Source: an uncultured Acidobacteriia bacterium (GTDB lineage: Bacteria > Acidobacteriota > Terriglobia > Bryobacterales > Bryobacteraceae). From it: 64,000 nucleotides of DNA. Position 1 is the first letter of the stretch, and every line of letters starts with the position of its first letter. The translations under genes were made by a program, and so were the position numbers. A model generated the notes under the pieces. That model saw only the letters and a program-made list of their open reading frames with translations. It had not been told where the DNA came from and did no database searches. Below are positions 29,158 through 39,962 of this stretch, in pieces. The stretch is taken from positions 26,540 to 90,539 of the forward strand of contig CAIVPR010000182.1 in the NCBI GenBank assembly GCA_903907865.1. The letters are read 5' to 3'.

Positions 29158-31256
29158 GAAAACTAGCAATAGCTGCATTCCTGCCCCTGTTGGCATTTGG
29201 ACAGACGAAGGTGGCCCCGGCCACCACATGGAACTCGATCAAGTTCCCCAAGCTGCGCGACGTGCAGATCCCGAAGGTCGAGGAGGCAACCCTCCCTAAC
29301 GGCATGAAGGTCTACCTGCTTGAGAACCACGAACTGCCGACGGTCCGTGGCACACTCCTAGTGCGCACCGGCAACCTCTTCGACCCGAAGGACAAGGTCG
29401 GCCTCGCGACCATCGCGGGCTCCACGCTCCGCAGCGGCGGCACGACAGAGAAGCCGGGCGACCAAATCGACGAGCAACTCGAGAACATCGCCGCCTCCGT
29501 GGAAAGCAGCATCGGCGAGAGCAACGGCTCGGTGCGCTTCAACACCCTCAAGGAGCGCGTCGACGAAGTTTTGCAGGTCTTCCACGATGTGATCACCAAG
29601 CCTGGCTTCCGCCAAGACCGCATCGACCTCCTCAAGACCCAGATGCGCAGCGGCATCTCCCGCCGCAATGACGAACCGCATGCCATTTCGCAGCGCGAGT
29701 TCGCCGATATCGTCTACGGCCGCGACAACCCCTACGGCTGGCGGATGGAGTACGAGAACATCGACAATATCCAGCGCGACGATATCGTTGCGTTCTACAA
29801 GCGCTACTACTTTCCGGCAAACGTCATCCTGTCCGTGCAGGGCGATTTCAACTCGGCGGAGATGAAGGCCAAGCTGGAGAAGCTGTTCGCCGATTGGACC
29901 GCGACCCAGCCGCCGGTTCCCGCCTTCCCGAAGGTTGCCAACACGCCCAAGCCGGGCATCTACGTGGCAACCCGCGAGGATGTCAACCAGACCAACTTCG
30001 CCCTCGGGCAGTTTGGGGGCTTGCTCAACGACAAGGATGCTCCGGCGCTCGAAGTCATGGCCGACATCCTCGGCGGCGGCTTCTCCAGCCGCCTCTTCCA
30101 GAAGGTCCGCACGAAGTTGGGCTATGCCTACGACGTGAGCGCCAATTGGGGTGCCGGATTCGACCATCAAGGATTGTTCGAGATCGCGGGCAGCACGAAA
30201 TCGGAAAGCACGGCGGACACCCTGAAGGCCATTGACCAGGAAGTTCGCCGCATCCGCGAGACACCCGTCACGGCCGAAGAACTGGAATCGGCGCGCCAGA
30301 AGGTGGAAAACAGCTTCGTGTTCAACTTCGACACGCCGTCGAAGACCTTGGGCAGACTGCTGACCTACCGCTACTACGGCTATCCCGACGATTTCATCTT
30401 CAGCTACCAGAAGGCCGTATCGTCGGTGACCCGCGAGGACATCCAGCGTGTGGCACAGAAGTATTTGGATCCTGGCAAGTTCGTGATCGTGGCGACCGGG
30501 AATCCCAAGGAATTCGGCAAGCCCTTGTCGTCGCTCGACATGCCAGTTTCCGAAATCGACCTGACGATCCCGCAGCCGAAATCGAAGAAGCCTGCCGCGG
30601 CGGTCGACGGGGCGAGTATGGCACGCGGCAAGGCGCTGCTGGCCAAGGCGGCGGAAGCCGCGGGCGGCGCGGCCAAGTTGGCGGCGGTTAAGGATTTCAC
30701 GCAGACCGGCACCATCCAGCTGGACCAGACGGCGGGAGGACTCAAGGTGACGCAGAACGAGCAATGGGTCGCCCCTTCGCATTTCCGGCAGGAGAACGTG
30801 CTGCCGTTTGGCAAGGTGTCCACTTATTCGGATGGCAAGACCGGTTGGTCGTCCACGCCGCAAGGGTTGACCGCCCTGCCACCAGCCCAAGCCAACCAGA
30901 TCGCGTTTGAGGCCTTCAAGAATTGGTTCTCCCTGCTGACAAGCGGCGGGAACGCCGACCGCACGGTGAACGATACGGGCGGCGGCAAGGTTGAGATAGC
31001 CGACAAGGCTGGCCATTCAGTCACGGTGACATTTGACGCCGCCAGCGGTCTTCCTGCAACGCTCGCCTACGCGGCTCCAGGGAACCCGAACGGGTCGGTG
31101 GAAGAGGTTTACGCCGATTGGCAGGATGCAGGCGGCGTGAAGTTACCCCGCAAAGTCACGATGAACCAAGGCGGGAAGCACTTCGCGGATGTCACCGTGA
31201 CGTCGGCGGCGGTGAACACGGGCTTGACGCTGGAGCAGATCTCAAAAAAGCCATGA
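29154..31256 (+). CDS. M16 family inactive subunit fused to LolA-like C-terminal domain
   Basis: This 700-residue protein overlaps the first M16 gene by 4 bp (GTGA; GTG 29154). It has a signal peptide ending FG, then an M16 core (LPNGMKVYLLENHELPTVRG) where the HxxEH motif is replaced by LATIAGS, so it is the non-catalytic partner. The last ~200 residues (from about residue 490) look like an outer-membrane lipoprotein-sorting or LolA-like beta domain (TQTGTIQLDQTAGGLKVTQNE, GWSSTPQGL). Such fused tails are known in acidobacterial M16 proteins. Substrate unknown, and co-translation with the catalytic subunit is implied. Confidence 0.9.
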   Translation: MRKLAIAAFLPLLAFGQTKVAPATTWNSIKFPKLRDVQIPKVEEATLPNGMKVYLLENHELPTVRGTLLVRTGNLFDPKDKVGLATIAGSTLRSGGTTEKPGDQIDEQLENIAASVESSIGESNGSVRFNTLKERVDEVLQVFHDVITKPGFRQDRIDLLKTQMRSGISRRNDEPHAISQREFADIVYGRDNPYGWRMEYENIDNIQRDDIVAFYKRYYFPANVILSVQGDFNSAEMKAKLEKLFADWTATQPPVPAFPKVANTPKPGIYVATREDVNQTNFALGQFGGLLNDKDAPALEVMADILGGGFSSRLFQKVRTKLGYAYDVSANWGAGFDHQGLFEIAGSTKSESTADTLKAIDQEVRRIRETPVTAEELESARQKVENSFVFNFDTPSKTLGRLLTYRYYGYPDDFIFSYQKAVSSVTREDIQRVAQKYLDPGKFVIVATGNPKEFGKPLSSLDMPVSEIDLTIPQPKSKKPAAAVDGASMARGKALLAKAAEAAGGAAKLAAVKDFTQTGTIQLDQTAGGLKVTQNEQWVAPSHFRQENVLPFGKVSTYSDGKTGWSSTPQGLTALPPAQANQIAFEAFKNWFSLLTSGGNADRTVNDTGGGKVEIADKAGHSVTVTFDAASGLPATLAYAAPGNPNGSVEEVYADWQDAGGVKLPRKVTMNQGGKHFADVTVTSAAVNTGLTLEQISKKP

Positions 31257-32047
31257 GCGGCGTGACGAGACGGCTATTCTTGGGGACGGTGGCGTCCGGG
31301 CTCTTGCATGCCGCGACGCCGTCCACCACGCGGGCGAAGGAGGTCGTCGCCAAGACCATCCACGCACTGGGCGGCGACGGCTTCCGGCAAATGATGACCC
31401 GGACCGAGACCGGACGCGCCTATTCGTTCTACCGGGAGCAGATCACGGGGCTATCGTACGCCCGAATCCACACCAAGTACCTGTCGCACTCCGAGGCACC
31501 CATACGGATGGTGCAGCGGCAGTCGTTCGGCAAGGGCGGCAAGGAAGACACCGCCTTACTGGTGACGGAGAAGGAAATCTGGAATCTGTCGTACAAGGGT
31601 GCCAAGGCGATGGCCTCAGAAAAAGCCGCGCAATTCCGCGAGAGCCAGTTCCACGACATCTTCTATATCCTGCGGATGCGGTTGGAGGAGCCAAATTTCG
31701 TTACCGAGCACCACGGACAGGATGTGGTGGAAAACCAGCCTGTGGAGCACCTGGAGTTCATCGATGGCGAGAACCGCAGCGTGAGTGTGTGGATCCATTC
31801 GAGTACGCTGTTGCCGGTGAAGCAGGCGTTCAAGCGTTGGGACCCAGCGATCAACGACCGTCGCGAAGAGGTCACGCGCTACACCAAGTACCGTGAATGC
31901 GGCAACGGCGTGATGTGGCCGCACGACGTCCAGCGCGAGCGGGACAAGGAAAAGATCTACGAGATGTACGCCGAAAAGGTCGTGGTCGGAGCCTCCCTGC
32001 CTGACTCGATGTTTGAACTGCCCCCTTTGGCCACTATCTTGAAGTAG
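31253..32047 (+). CDS. Exported LolA/outer-membrane lipoprotein-sorting-like protein
   Basis: 264 residues, overlapping the previous stop by 4 bp (ATGA). A Tat-like signal (TRRLFLGTVASG) precedes a beta-rich domain similar to the LolA-like tail of the M16 partner (YSFYREQITGLSYARIHTKY, WNLSYKGAKAM). The coupled order M16-M16-LolA-like suggests a single periplasmic unit for processing or binding of an exported peptide or lipoprotein; this is inference. It ends the operon; a REP-like element follows 18 bp later. Confidence 0.8.
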   Translation: MSGVTRRLFLGTVASGLLHAATPSTTRAKEVVAKTIHALGGDGFRQMMTRTETGRAYSFYREQITGLSYARIHTKYLSHSEAPIRMVQRQSFGKGGKEDTALLVTEKEIWNLSYKGAKAMASEKAAQFRESQFHDIFYILRMRLEEPNFVTEHHGQDVVENQPVEHLEFIDGENRSVSVWIHSSTLLPVKQAFKRWDPAINDRREEVTRYTKYRECGNGVMWPHDVQRERDKEKIYEMYAEKVVVGASLPDSMFELPPLATILK

Positions 32048-32064
32048 GCCATTTTTCCCGAAAA

Positions 32065-32143
32065 GAACGCTCCCTCGCGGTCGCGGCTCTGCCGAATCAA
32101 CCTGTTACCGAGCCACGCCCGCAAGGGAGTGTTGGTTCGAGCC
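32065..32143. repeat. Dispersed palindromic repeat, copy A
   Basis: Left arm GCTCCCTCGCGGTCGCGGCTC and right arm ACCGAGCCACGCCCGCAAGG followed by GAGTGTTGGTTCGAGCC form an inverted pair. The right arm's unit matches copies B, C and D elsewhere in the window. It sits in the gap between the M16 operon and the first receptor gene. Its flank, GCTGTTCACCCAACGG, is also shared with copy B. Confidence 0.8.
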
Positions 32144-32406
32144 ACGCGCAGGCTGTTCACCCAACGGGTGACTCTGTTTTCCTCTGAGGCGCTACCCACT
32201 GCCGTCTCTAGGTTATTCGATTCCCCTCCGAGGCGAGTGTCCACCCCATGTCACGGGCGATTGGCCACACAAAGCTTGACAACGATTCCGTTCCGCGCTA
32301 GCGGTGTGCTACTCTGATCAAATCGCGGTGCCGGGTCAGCACGCGGGGCGCAACGCCGTCGCTTCAGGAATACTACTCAGTTCACAGATTTGGGAGGACA
32401 GAAGGC
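32144..32406. other. Upstream region of the first receptor gene
   Basis: A 260-bp gap with no gene. TTGACA occurs at 32276-32281 but has no good -10 at 17 bp. GGGAGGACAGAAGGC precedes the receptor ATG at 32407 and is a strong ribosome-binding site. Confidence 0.5.
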
Positions 32407-35400
32407 ATGTTTAGATCCAAGGGAGCCCGACTATCGGCTCTCGTCTTGTTGGCGTCGGGGGTGTCCGCATGGGCGCAGACCCTGACCACCGGTGACCTCC
32501 ACGGTCGCATCACGGACGCGTCGGGTGCGGTGATCCCCAACGCGAAGATCGAATTGAAGAGCGCCAAGACGGGTGAAGCGCGAACCGCAACCACCTCTGG
32601 CGAAGGCGAGTACAGGTTCTCCCTACTGACGCCGGGCGACTATGGTGTCACCGCGTCGTTCTCGGGATTGAAGCCGGCTACCGCCAAGGCAAGCATCCCC
32701 GTGGCGCAGACGGTCGACTTGAATTTCGTCCTCTCGGTGGAAGGCACCAAGGAAACCATCGAAGTGACCGCCGCGGCAGCCGTCCTGCAAACCGAGGACG
32801 CCAACTTGGCCCGCTCCTTCAACACTCAGTTGATTGAAGACCTCCCGATGGCGGGCGGCGACCTCACGACGCTCGCGATGACCATTCCCGGTGTCCGCGT
32901 CAACGTCAAGGGCGGCAGCGGCAACATGAACGCCAACGGCGTGCCCGGCTCGTCCATGCAGTTCACGCTGAACGGCGCGGATGTGATGGACCCCTACAAC
33001 AACCTCAACAACTCCGGTGCCAGCAACAATCTGCTGGGCGCGAACGAGGTTGCGGACGTCTCGGTTATCCTGAACGCCTTCAGCCCGCAGTACGGGCGCA
33101 TGGCCGGCGGACAGGAGAACATCGTCGGCAAAAGCGGCGGCAACGGCTTCCACGGCAACGCCAGCTACAACTTCAACAGCCAGCTGTTCAACGCCCGCGA
33201 CTACTTCGTGACGCTCGCCGGCAATCCGAAGACGCGTTCCGACGCCCACCAGTATGCCGGCCTCGTGAGCGGCCCAATCATCAAGAACAAGCTGTTCTTC
33301 CTGTTTGACACCGAGGGTCTCCGCTACGTTCTGCCCTCCACCAGCACGATCACGCTGCCCTCGCCCCAATTGCTCAACTTCGCGTTGGCGCACGTGCCGC
33401 AAGCGGATTTGACGCTCTACCAAGACGCGGCGAACCTCTACAAGAACGCCCCGGGAGTGGCGCGCGCCGTGCCGATCACGAACGGCAGCGGACCCTTCCA
33501 GGATTCCCGCGGCAAGCTCGGATGCCAGTCGAACGGCACATTTTCCGGCACCCCGGACGGCAACGGCGGCACGTTCGGCGTCACCACCCCCTGCGGCGTG
33601 GTCTTCGTCAGCGGCAACAACCAACTGAACACCGAGGCGCTCTACACCGTCCGCGGCGATTACAACATCAACGACAAACAGAAGCTGAACGCGCGCTTCA
33701 ACATGGACCGTGGCGTGCAGGCCACCGGCACCAGTCCCATCGCCCCGGCCTTCAACTCGGTCAGCACCCAGCCCCAGTACGCGGGCCAGCTCAACCACAC
33801 TTGGGTCATCTCCCCGACCCTTGTGAACAACTTCATCGGCTCGGGCAGCTGGTACTCGGCAATCTTCGGTGTCGCGGACTTCTCCAAGGTCCAGGCCCTG
33901 ATGCCGGAACGGTTCACGTTCGGCGACGGCGGCTCGAACTCCGGCGGCTTCACGGGCGTCGGGTCGGGCGGCGGCCAGGGCACGGCGGGCTTCCCCAACG
34001 GCCGCAACGTGGGCCAGATGCAGTTGGTTGACGACGTCTCCTGGTCGCATGGCAGCCACACCATCAAGGCCGGCACGAACTACCGCTTCAACAAGGTGAC
34101 GGCCACGAACCTGTCGAGCGGCGCGTATGCGGGCACCTACAGCTTCAGCGACTTGGCCGATTTCGCCTACGGCAAGGTCAACAGCACAGGCAAGGGCAGT
34201 TCGTTCTCGCAGAGCTTCCCGATCCTCGGAGCGGCCCACATCCGGGCCTATTCGTTGAACTTCTACACCATGGACGAATGGTCCATCAAGTCGAACCTGA
34301 AGCTCACGTACGGCATGCGTTTCGAGCGCGACGGCAACCCGGTTTGCCTCGACAACTGTTTCGCCCGCACCAATGTCCAGTTCGGCACTTCTGGCTACAA
34401 GGGCGGCGCGGACATTCCGTACAACTCGACCATCGTGACCGGTCTGCGCAAGGCTTATGGTGGACTCGAAGCGATGATCTACGAACCCCGCGTGGGCATT
34501 GCCTGGTCCCCGTTCGGAGCTGGCAAGACAGTCATCCGCGGCGGCCTCGGCCTTTTCGCGAACCTGTTCTCGGTTTCGGTGGCCAACAACATCGACACCA
34601 ACGCCCCCTCCGTGTTCACTCCGACGGTGACGACGGGTACGGTGGGCCAGATCAACGATGCCAACAGCGCGCTGTCGGTAGCCTACTCCTCCGCCGGCGC
34701 CTTCCGCAACGGCTTCGCCAAGGGATTCACGTTGGCGCAGTTGCAAGCGGGTCTGCCGACCGGCGCAACCTTCGCCAAGCCGGGCTTCTATTCGCCGCCC
34801 GACAACTTCGTGGCCCCCAAGAGCATGCAGTGGAATTTCGAAATCGAGCAGCCCTTCGGCAGCCACGATGTGCTTTCGGCCACCTATACCGGCAACCACG
34901 GCTACAACCAGGCGCTGAGCAACGCCAACGCCAACGCCTTCATCGCACCTACCAGCGTCTATGCCTCCACCGGTTTCGCCGGTCTGCCGCTGGCCGCTCC
35001 GGACCCGCGCTTCCTGACGGTCACGCAGGTCTTGACTGCGGGACACTCCAACTACAACGCGGCCATTGTGGCCTTGCGCCACTCCATGAGCCACGGTTTC
35101 CAAGCCCAGGTTGGCTACACATGGAGCCACGCGCTGGGTAATGTCTCGGTCTACGACGCCTCGCGTATCAACATGGGCTACGGCCCGCTCGGCTTCGACA
35201 CCCGGCACATGGTGACAGGCGATTTGGTCTGGACTTCGCCCAAGTACAAGAACCCGATTGCCTACTGGTTGGGCAGCAACTGGACCGTCGGCACCAAGCT
35301 GTACGCCTAGTCCGGGTCTCCGTTCTCGGCTACCAACACCGCCATGGCGGCTCGCGTCAACTCGGGCGGCGGCGTCGGCAATACTTTCCTTGCCGACCTG

Positions 35401-35790
35401 ATCGACCCCTCCGCTTTCAGCGCCAACTGCGGACGCAGCGTCACAGGGACCACCCCCTGCATCACTGCGGCGCAATTCGCCACCTCGACGACACAGAAGG
35501 ACTTCGGCAACACGGCTCCCGACATGTATCGCGGTGCCGGATACTTCAACATCGACACCAACTTCACCAAGAACATCCAGCTGAGGGAGAAGATGCGGTT
35601 CTCCTTGGGCTTCCAGTTCTACAACGTGCTCAACCACCCGAACTTCGCCAACCCGAGCGGCAGCGTCACTTCGAGCGCCCTCGGCTTCATCAGCGCCACC
35701 GTTGTTCCTCCGACCAGCATCTACGGATCGTTCCAGAGCGGAACGGTTTCGGGACGCGTCGGCGTGGTCAGCGGCCGGTTCACCTTCTAA
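32407..35790 (+). pseudogene. Oar-like TonB-dependent receptor split by in-frame TAG
   Basis: The frame encodes a TonB-dependent outer-membrane receptor of the Oar/carboxypeptidase-regulatory-like type. It has a signal peptide ending AWAQ, then a CarboxypepD_reg-like domain at about residues 25-110 (LHGRITDASGAVIPNAKIEL) and a plug and barrel. The frame stops at TAG 35308-35310 (codon 968) within GTKLYA|SGSPFS. It then continues in the same frame to TAA 35790 with the expected barrel C-terminus (LGFQFYNVLNHPNFANPSGS; SGRFTF). The lost residue is probably Tyr (TAC to TAG). Readthrough would give about 1,127 residues. As written the product lacks its last beta-strands and is likely non-functional. 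A Shine-Dalgarno (GGGAGG) lies 10 bp before the ATG. Ligand unknown. Confidence 0.85.
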
Positions 35791-35811
35791 ACCAGTACGC
35801 CTAACAGACTG

Positions 35812-35855
35812 CGGGCCACGTGTGCGAAACTGCATGCGTGGCCCGTTTTCGTTTT
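35812..35855 (+). terminator. Intrinsic terminator overlapping the next gene's start
   Basis: CGGGCCACG at 35812-35820 pairs exactly with CGTGGCCCG at 35837-35845 across a 16-nt loop, followed by TTTTCGTTTT. It is well placed to end the receptor transcript. The start region of the beta-helix gene (GTG 35820 or GTG 35838) lies in the loop and right stem. Confidence 0.75.
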
Positions 35856-38375
35856 GCACTCCCGATCATCGCGGCATCTAGCTGCCTGGCGCAGACCGGC
35901 GTCTTGAACCTCTCCCGAGATCTGTTCAACAAGGGGATCGCGGCCACCAACCTGGCACCGAACACCCCGACCCTCGACGCCCGTCCGTTGGTGGAAGCCG
36001 CCGTCGCGTGGGCGGCGAACAATCGGATCAGCACCATCGTGGCGGACACGGGGTCGTACTATTTCCTGACCCAGCACAGCCCCAACCAGCACGTGCTGGT
36101 CCCGGCCGCGAACTACCTCACCATCGATTTCCAGAACTCCAACCTCTACTTCGCCAAGTCCAACACGGCGGCCATCGAGTGCCAGTCCTGCGTCGGGGTG
36201 ACGTTCCAGAACTTCACGGTCGATTACCAGCAGTTGCCGTTCACCCAGGCCACCATCACGGCTGTGGACGCGGCAAGTGGCAAGCTCACGTACCAAGCGC
36301 TGCCGGGGTGGCAGTCCCCCGCCGACTTCGGCGCGACGCGCGCTCCCGACGGCAGCGACGTGATCCGCATGTTCGTCTTCCGCAACGGCGCTCCGCTGTC
36401 GCAGGTCGGTCGGCTGGTGGCGGCAAGGCCCGGGTCCGGCAGCACGATCACGGTGACCAACACGACGGACCCGTGGGCCTCCGCCGCCAGCCTCGCCGCG
36501 ATCCAGGCGGGCGACACCTTGGTCTTCACCGACTGCGGCGGACCGGCGGCAATCAACGTCACCAGCGGCCAGCGGGTCTACATCAAGAATGTCTCGGTCT
36601 ACGCGGCGGGCGGAACCGCCGTGCAATTCGCCCGCACGTCCGGCGTGATTGCCGACCACCTGCAGGTCATCCCCCGCCCTGGCACGTCGCGGCTGATTTC
36701 CGCCAACGGGCGCGGCATCGTGAGCACCTATGCGCTCGCCGGGAACAGCCTGACCAACAACACGGTACGACGCACTTGCGATGACGCAGTTTCGTTGACC
36801 ACGGCGTGGATCGCGACCACCGTCCAAGTGGCGGGCACGAACATCACGGTGAACCGCCGCGCCGATTCGCCGATTGCCAATGCGTCGATCTCCTTCATCA
36901 ACCCCTCGGATGCGTCGGTCGTGACCAGCGCCAACGTGGTCTCACAGAATCCGTTGCCCGCTTCGCAGACCTACACGGACGGGGAGACCATCACCTTGAC
37001 GCTCGACAAGGCCGTGAGCGGCGTCGCGGCGGGCATGGGAGTGGTTGACAACGATTCGGCCAAGCGGGGCAACGGATCGTCCGTCTCCGGCAATCTGGCG
37101 CAGCAAATAGTCTTCGGAAGCGGCGTGGTGCTGGCGGGGGTGCAGAATGTACAGGTCCACGACAACCTCGTCCAACAGACGGCGAACGCGGGAATCCTGG
37201 TGCGGCAGTGATCTGGAACCTCGCCCGATCCGGCTGCGCCCGACTGGAACACGGGTCCGACCACGGACATCACAATCAGAAACAACGCGGTAGACGGCGC
37301 AATCGCGTACGGCAATCCGTCGGCGGGGCCGATTTCGGCTGCGGCAGGGATCCGCGCGGTATCGGCAACGGCCTCGGGGAGCCAAGTGACAACGAGGCCG
37401 CACTCGATCTTCTCGGTGGCGGGCAACCGCGTCGCCAACTCGCCGCGGACCGGCATCCGACTCGAAAACGTGGCGGGCGGCGACATCAGCAAGAACATTG
37501 TCCAAGGCTTCGGGACCAACGCGTCGACCAATCTTTTCGCCATGCCCGCCTGCTGCGAGACGCAATCGCAGTTTGTGACTGATTTTGGCCAGTCGGTGGT
37601 GACGACCGGGAGCCTGCTTACGGTGGCGAACAATACGGCTTCCGACGCGTCCGGCACGGTGGCAAGCGTCTCCAGTGCCAGTTACGGGGCCAAGCTGGCA
37701 CCGAATGCCTACGCAGTGGCCTACGGGTCCAATTTCACACCCACCTTCGCCATAGCGACGCAACTGCCGCTGCCGACGACCCTGGGCGGGGTGACGGTGC
37801 AGGTGACGGACAGCGGGGGCGTGACGCGGGCAGCGGCACTGTATTACGTCGCTCCGCCGACCCCGGGTGTGGCCAACTCGTCGGCGGTGTGCTTTCTGGT
37901 GCCGGACGGCACGGCACCGGGTTTGGCAACCGTAACCATCGGGACCGCCTCGGGCTCGGCCCTGACCGACACCGTTGCCCCGGGCTTCTACTCCGCCAAC
38001 GCGAGCGGCCAGGGAGTGGCTGCGGCCTTGGCGGCCATATACAACCCCGATGGCACGGTTGGTCCGCAACCTGTCTTCCAGTGCGCAACCACGGGATGTG
38101 TCGCGGCTCCCATGGATACCGGGGGCGGGAATGGCACGCTGATCGTCTCGCTGTACGGTACGGGCCTGCGGGGGCTGAGCGCAGCCCGAAACTTCGCCGC
38201 GACCATTGGCGGAGTGCCCAGCACGGTGCAGTATTTGGGACCCGTGGGTGGCAATCCGGGCTTGGACCAAGTGAATCTCGTCGTTCCGAAGACACTGGCC
38301 GGTACAGGGGAAGTGCCTGTCGTGGTGACGGTGGACGGACTCACGGCGAACGCCATCACGATCGCGCTGAAATAG
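35838..38375 (+). pseudogene. Exported beta-helix protein with Soli_cterm tail, split by in-frame TGA
   Basis: The frame starts at a GTG (35838; 35820 is also possible). A signal peptide ends SSCLAQ. Residues about 20-460 look like a right-handed parallel beta-helix (VGVTFQNFTVDYQQLPF, VYIKNVSVYAAGGTAVQF). A single TGA at 37209-37211 interrupts the frame, which continues directly as SGTSPDPAAPDWNTGPTTDI. The last ~270 residues match the acidobacterial TIGR03437 C-terminal domain (LPLPTTLGGVTVQV, APGFYSANASGQG, VVVTVDGLTANAITIALK). Codon 464 (counted from 35820) was likely Trp (TGG to TGA). The intact parent would be a large secreted or surface protein. Its end overlaps the convergent YihY gene by 20 bp. 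Confidence 0.8.
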
Positions 38376-39279
38376 CTGGCGCACCCGCGCCCGACCGTCC
38401 AGGCACGCCCAGCGCCACCACCAACCGCTCGGCCTCGGCGTTGAACTCGCAGCCGTAGAGTTGGATCAGCGCCAGAATGTACATCCACGAAAGCAGCGCG
38501 ATACTTGTCCCGACGCTTCCGTACATCAAATTGTAGTTCGTGATATTGCGCACGTACCACCCGAAGCCCAAGTTCGCGATCAAAGAAAGGGTAGTTGCCA
38601 CCAACGCCCCGGGCCAAACCATCGACCATTGCTGTTTCCGATACGTTCCGTAGTAGTACAGGACCGCCGTGAAACTCGCGGTCGCCCCGTAGGCCACCAC
38701 CCACCGCATGATCTGCGACAGCAGCAGCCAAGACCCCGTAAGCGGGTGGAGGACCGGATCGAGGGAGAGCGTCCGCATCACGGCCGCCTGCATCGCACCA
38801 CCGAACAGCATCAGCACCGACGCCCCCAACAGCGGAATCCCCGCAAACACCACCAACGCCAACCCAATCCCGATGTGGGCGAGAACAGTGCGGTTCTTAG
38901 GCACCCGGTATGCCGCGTTGAAGCCGTCGATCAGGCTCTTGATCACGCTCGATGCCGCCCAGACGGACAGCAACAGGGCGATGACGATGAGCGAGGTCGG
39001 ACGTTGCCCGCGTTCACGGAACTGCTGGAGGACAATGTCCTCGGTGCCGGGTGGCAGGATCTCCCTGAGGAACGTTGCCACGTTCTGCTGCACGTAGTCG
39101 GCCCGGACTTGGACGAGGATGGTCGCGGCTGAGGTCAGGATGGGAAAAAAGGATAACAACGCCGAATATGCGGCCCCCTTGGCAGTCCCGAACAGGCCGT
39201 CGTCGATGGCCGCCAACAGGGAACGACGAAGCAGCCACGGAACTCTGCGAATCACGGTGTCCAAGCCCAATCTTGCCAC
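38356..39279 (-). CDS. YihY/BrkB-family membrane protein
   Basis: About 307 residues. GTG 39279 is chosen since GAGGAG lies 6-7 bp before it; an ATG far upstream (39444) would run through the divergent lipase gene. Six hydrophobic segments and the YihY/BrkB motifs are present (LLSFFPILTSAATIL, NAAYRVPKNRTVLAHIG, YGSVGTSIALLSWMYI). The family is an inner-membrane protein of unknown transport or anchoring role, not the RNase BN once proposed. The gene is divergent from the lipase gene, with 27 bp between starts. Confidence 0.93.
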   Translation of the reverse strand: MARLGLDTVIRRVPWLLRRSLLAAIDDGLFGTAKGAAYSALLSFFPILTSAATILVQVRADYVQQNVATFLREILPPGTEDIVLQQFRERGQRPTSLIVIALLLSVWAASSVIKSLIDGFNAAYRVPKNRTVLAHIGIGLALVVFAGIPLLGASVLMLFGGAMQAAVMRTLSLDPVLHPLTGSWLLLSQIMRWVVAYGATASFTAVLYYYGTYRKQQWSMVWPGALVATTLSLIANLGFGWYVRNITNYNLMYGSVGTSIALLSWMYILALIQLYGCEFNAEAERLVVALGVPGRSGAGAPAISARS

Positions 39280-39306
39280 ACTAATCTCCTCAGAAGTGCA
39301 GCTATT

Positions 39307-39894
39307 ATGGGCAAGGATATGAATCCGGTCATACTGCTGCATGGACTCTACGACAGGGCAAGGCTTTTCCGGCACTTGGCGGCACGTTTGGCGGCCGACG
39401 GGCGCACGGCGCATGCGTTCGATTTCGTGCCCAACAACGGTCACGCGCGGCTCGAGGACTTGGCCCGCCAGGCCTCTGACTATATCGATGCCCGGTATCC
39501 GCGCAGCCAGCCCGTGGACATTGTCGGTTTCAGCATGGGCGGCATCGTGGCCCGTTACTATGTGCAGCGACTAGGCGGGTTGGAACGCACAGGCCACCTG
39601 ATTACCATCGGCTCCCCCAACCAAGGCACGCTCATGGCGCATTTGGTACCCCGCAACGGAGCCCGGCAGATGCGCCGCGGCAGCGAGTTCATCCGGGACC
39701 TGAACGGCGATGTGGCGCGGCTGTCCGAGATCAAGACAGCGTCGATTTGGACGCCGTACGACTTCATGATCGTCCCGGCGGGAAGCGCGAGGCTGCCCAT
39801 CGGCACCACCCACCGGGTCGACGTCGCCGCCCACGCTTGGATGCCAGGCGATCCGCGGGTATTGGAATTGGTGGCAAAGCTGCTATCGGAGTAG
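39307..39894 (+). CDS. Alpha/beta-hydrolase, triacylglycerol-lipase-like
   Basis: 195 residues. ATG 39307 or 39319 can start it (MNPVILLHGLYD). The lipase nucleophile elbow is VGFSMGG; the oxyanion HG comes early (LLHGLYD). An Asp and terminal His (THRVDVAAHAWMP) complete the likely triad. No signal peptide, so it is cytosolic or peripheral. The substrate is unknown. Confidence 0.9.
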   Translation: MGKDMNPVILLHGLYDRARLFRHLAARLAADGRTAHAFDFVPNNGHARLEDLARQASDYIDARYPRSQPVDIVGFSMGGIVARYYVQRLGGLERTGHLITIGSPNQGTLMAHLVPRNGARQMRRGSEFIRDLNGDVARLSEIKTASIWTPYDFMIVPAGSARLPIGTTHRVDVAAHAWMPGDPRVLELVAKLLSE

Positions 39895-39913
39895 ACCCCG
39901 CAATAAGAGAAGT

Positions 39914-39936
39914 GGCGCTCGGGAAGCCCGAGCGCC
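39914..39936. terminator. Bidirectional intrinsic terminator
   Basis: GGCGCTCGGG and CCCGAGCGCC form a perfect 10-bp stem with an AAG loop, followed by AATCTTTCTCC. It separates the lipase gene from the convergent receptor gene and can serve both strands. Confidence 0.8.
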
Positions 39937-39962
39937 AATCTTTCTCCGAAACTGCCGGAGCG

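Noticed and set aside
32125..32143. tRNA-like TTCGA arm
   Set aside because: GGTTCGAGCC belongs to the dispersed repeat and no clover-leaf could be drawn around it.
32276..32320. TTGACA-like promoter for the first receptor
   Set aside because: No acceptable -10 hexamer lies at 16-18 bp, so it is only a chance match.
32623..35859. 1078-residue minus frame opposite the receptor gene
   Set aside because: It is the antisense shadow of the Oar-like receptor, rich in Arg/Val/Gly, with no known motif. The receptor frame has real domains.
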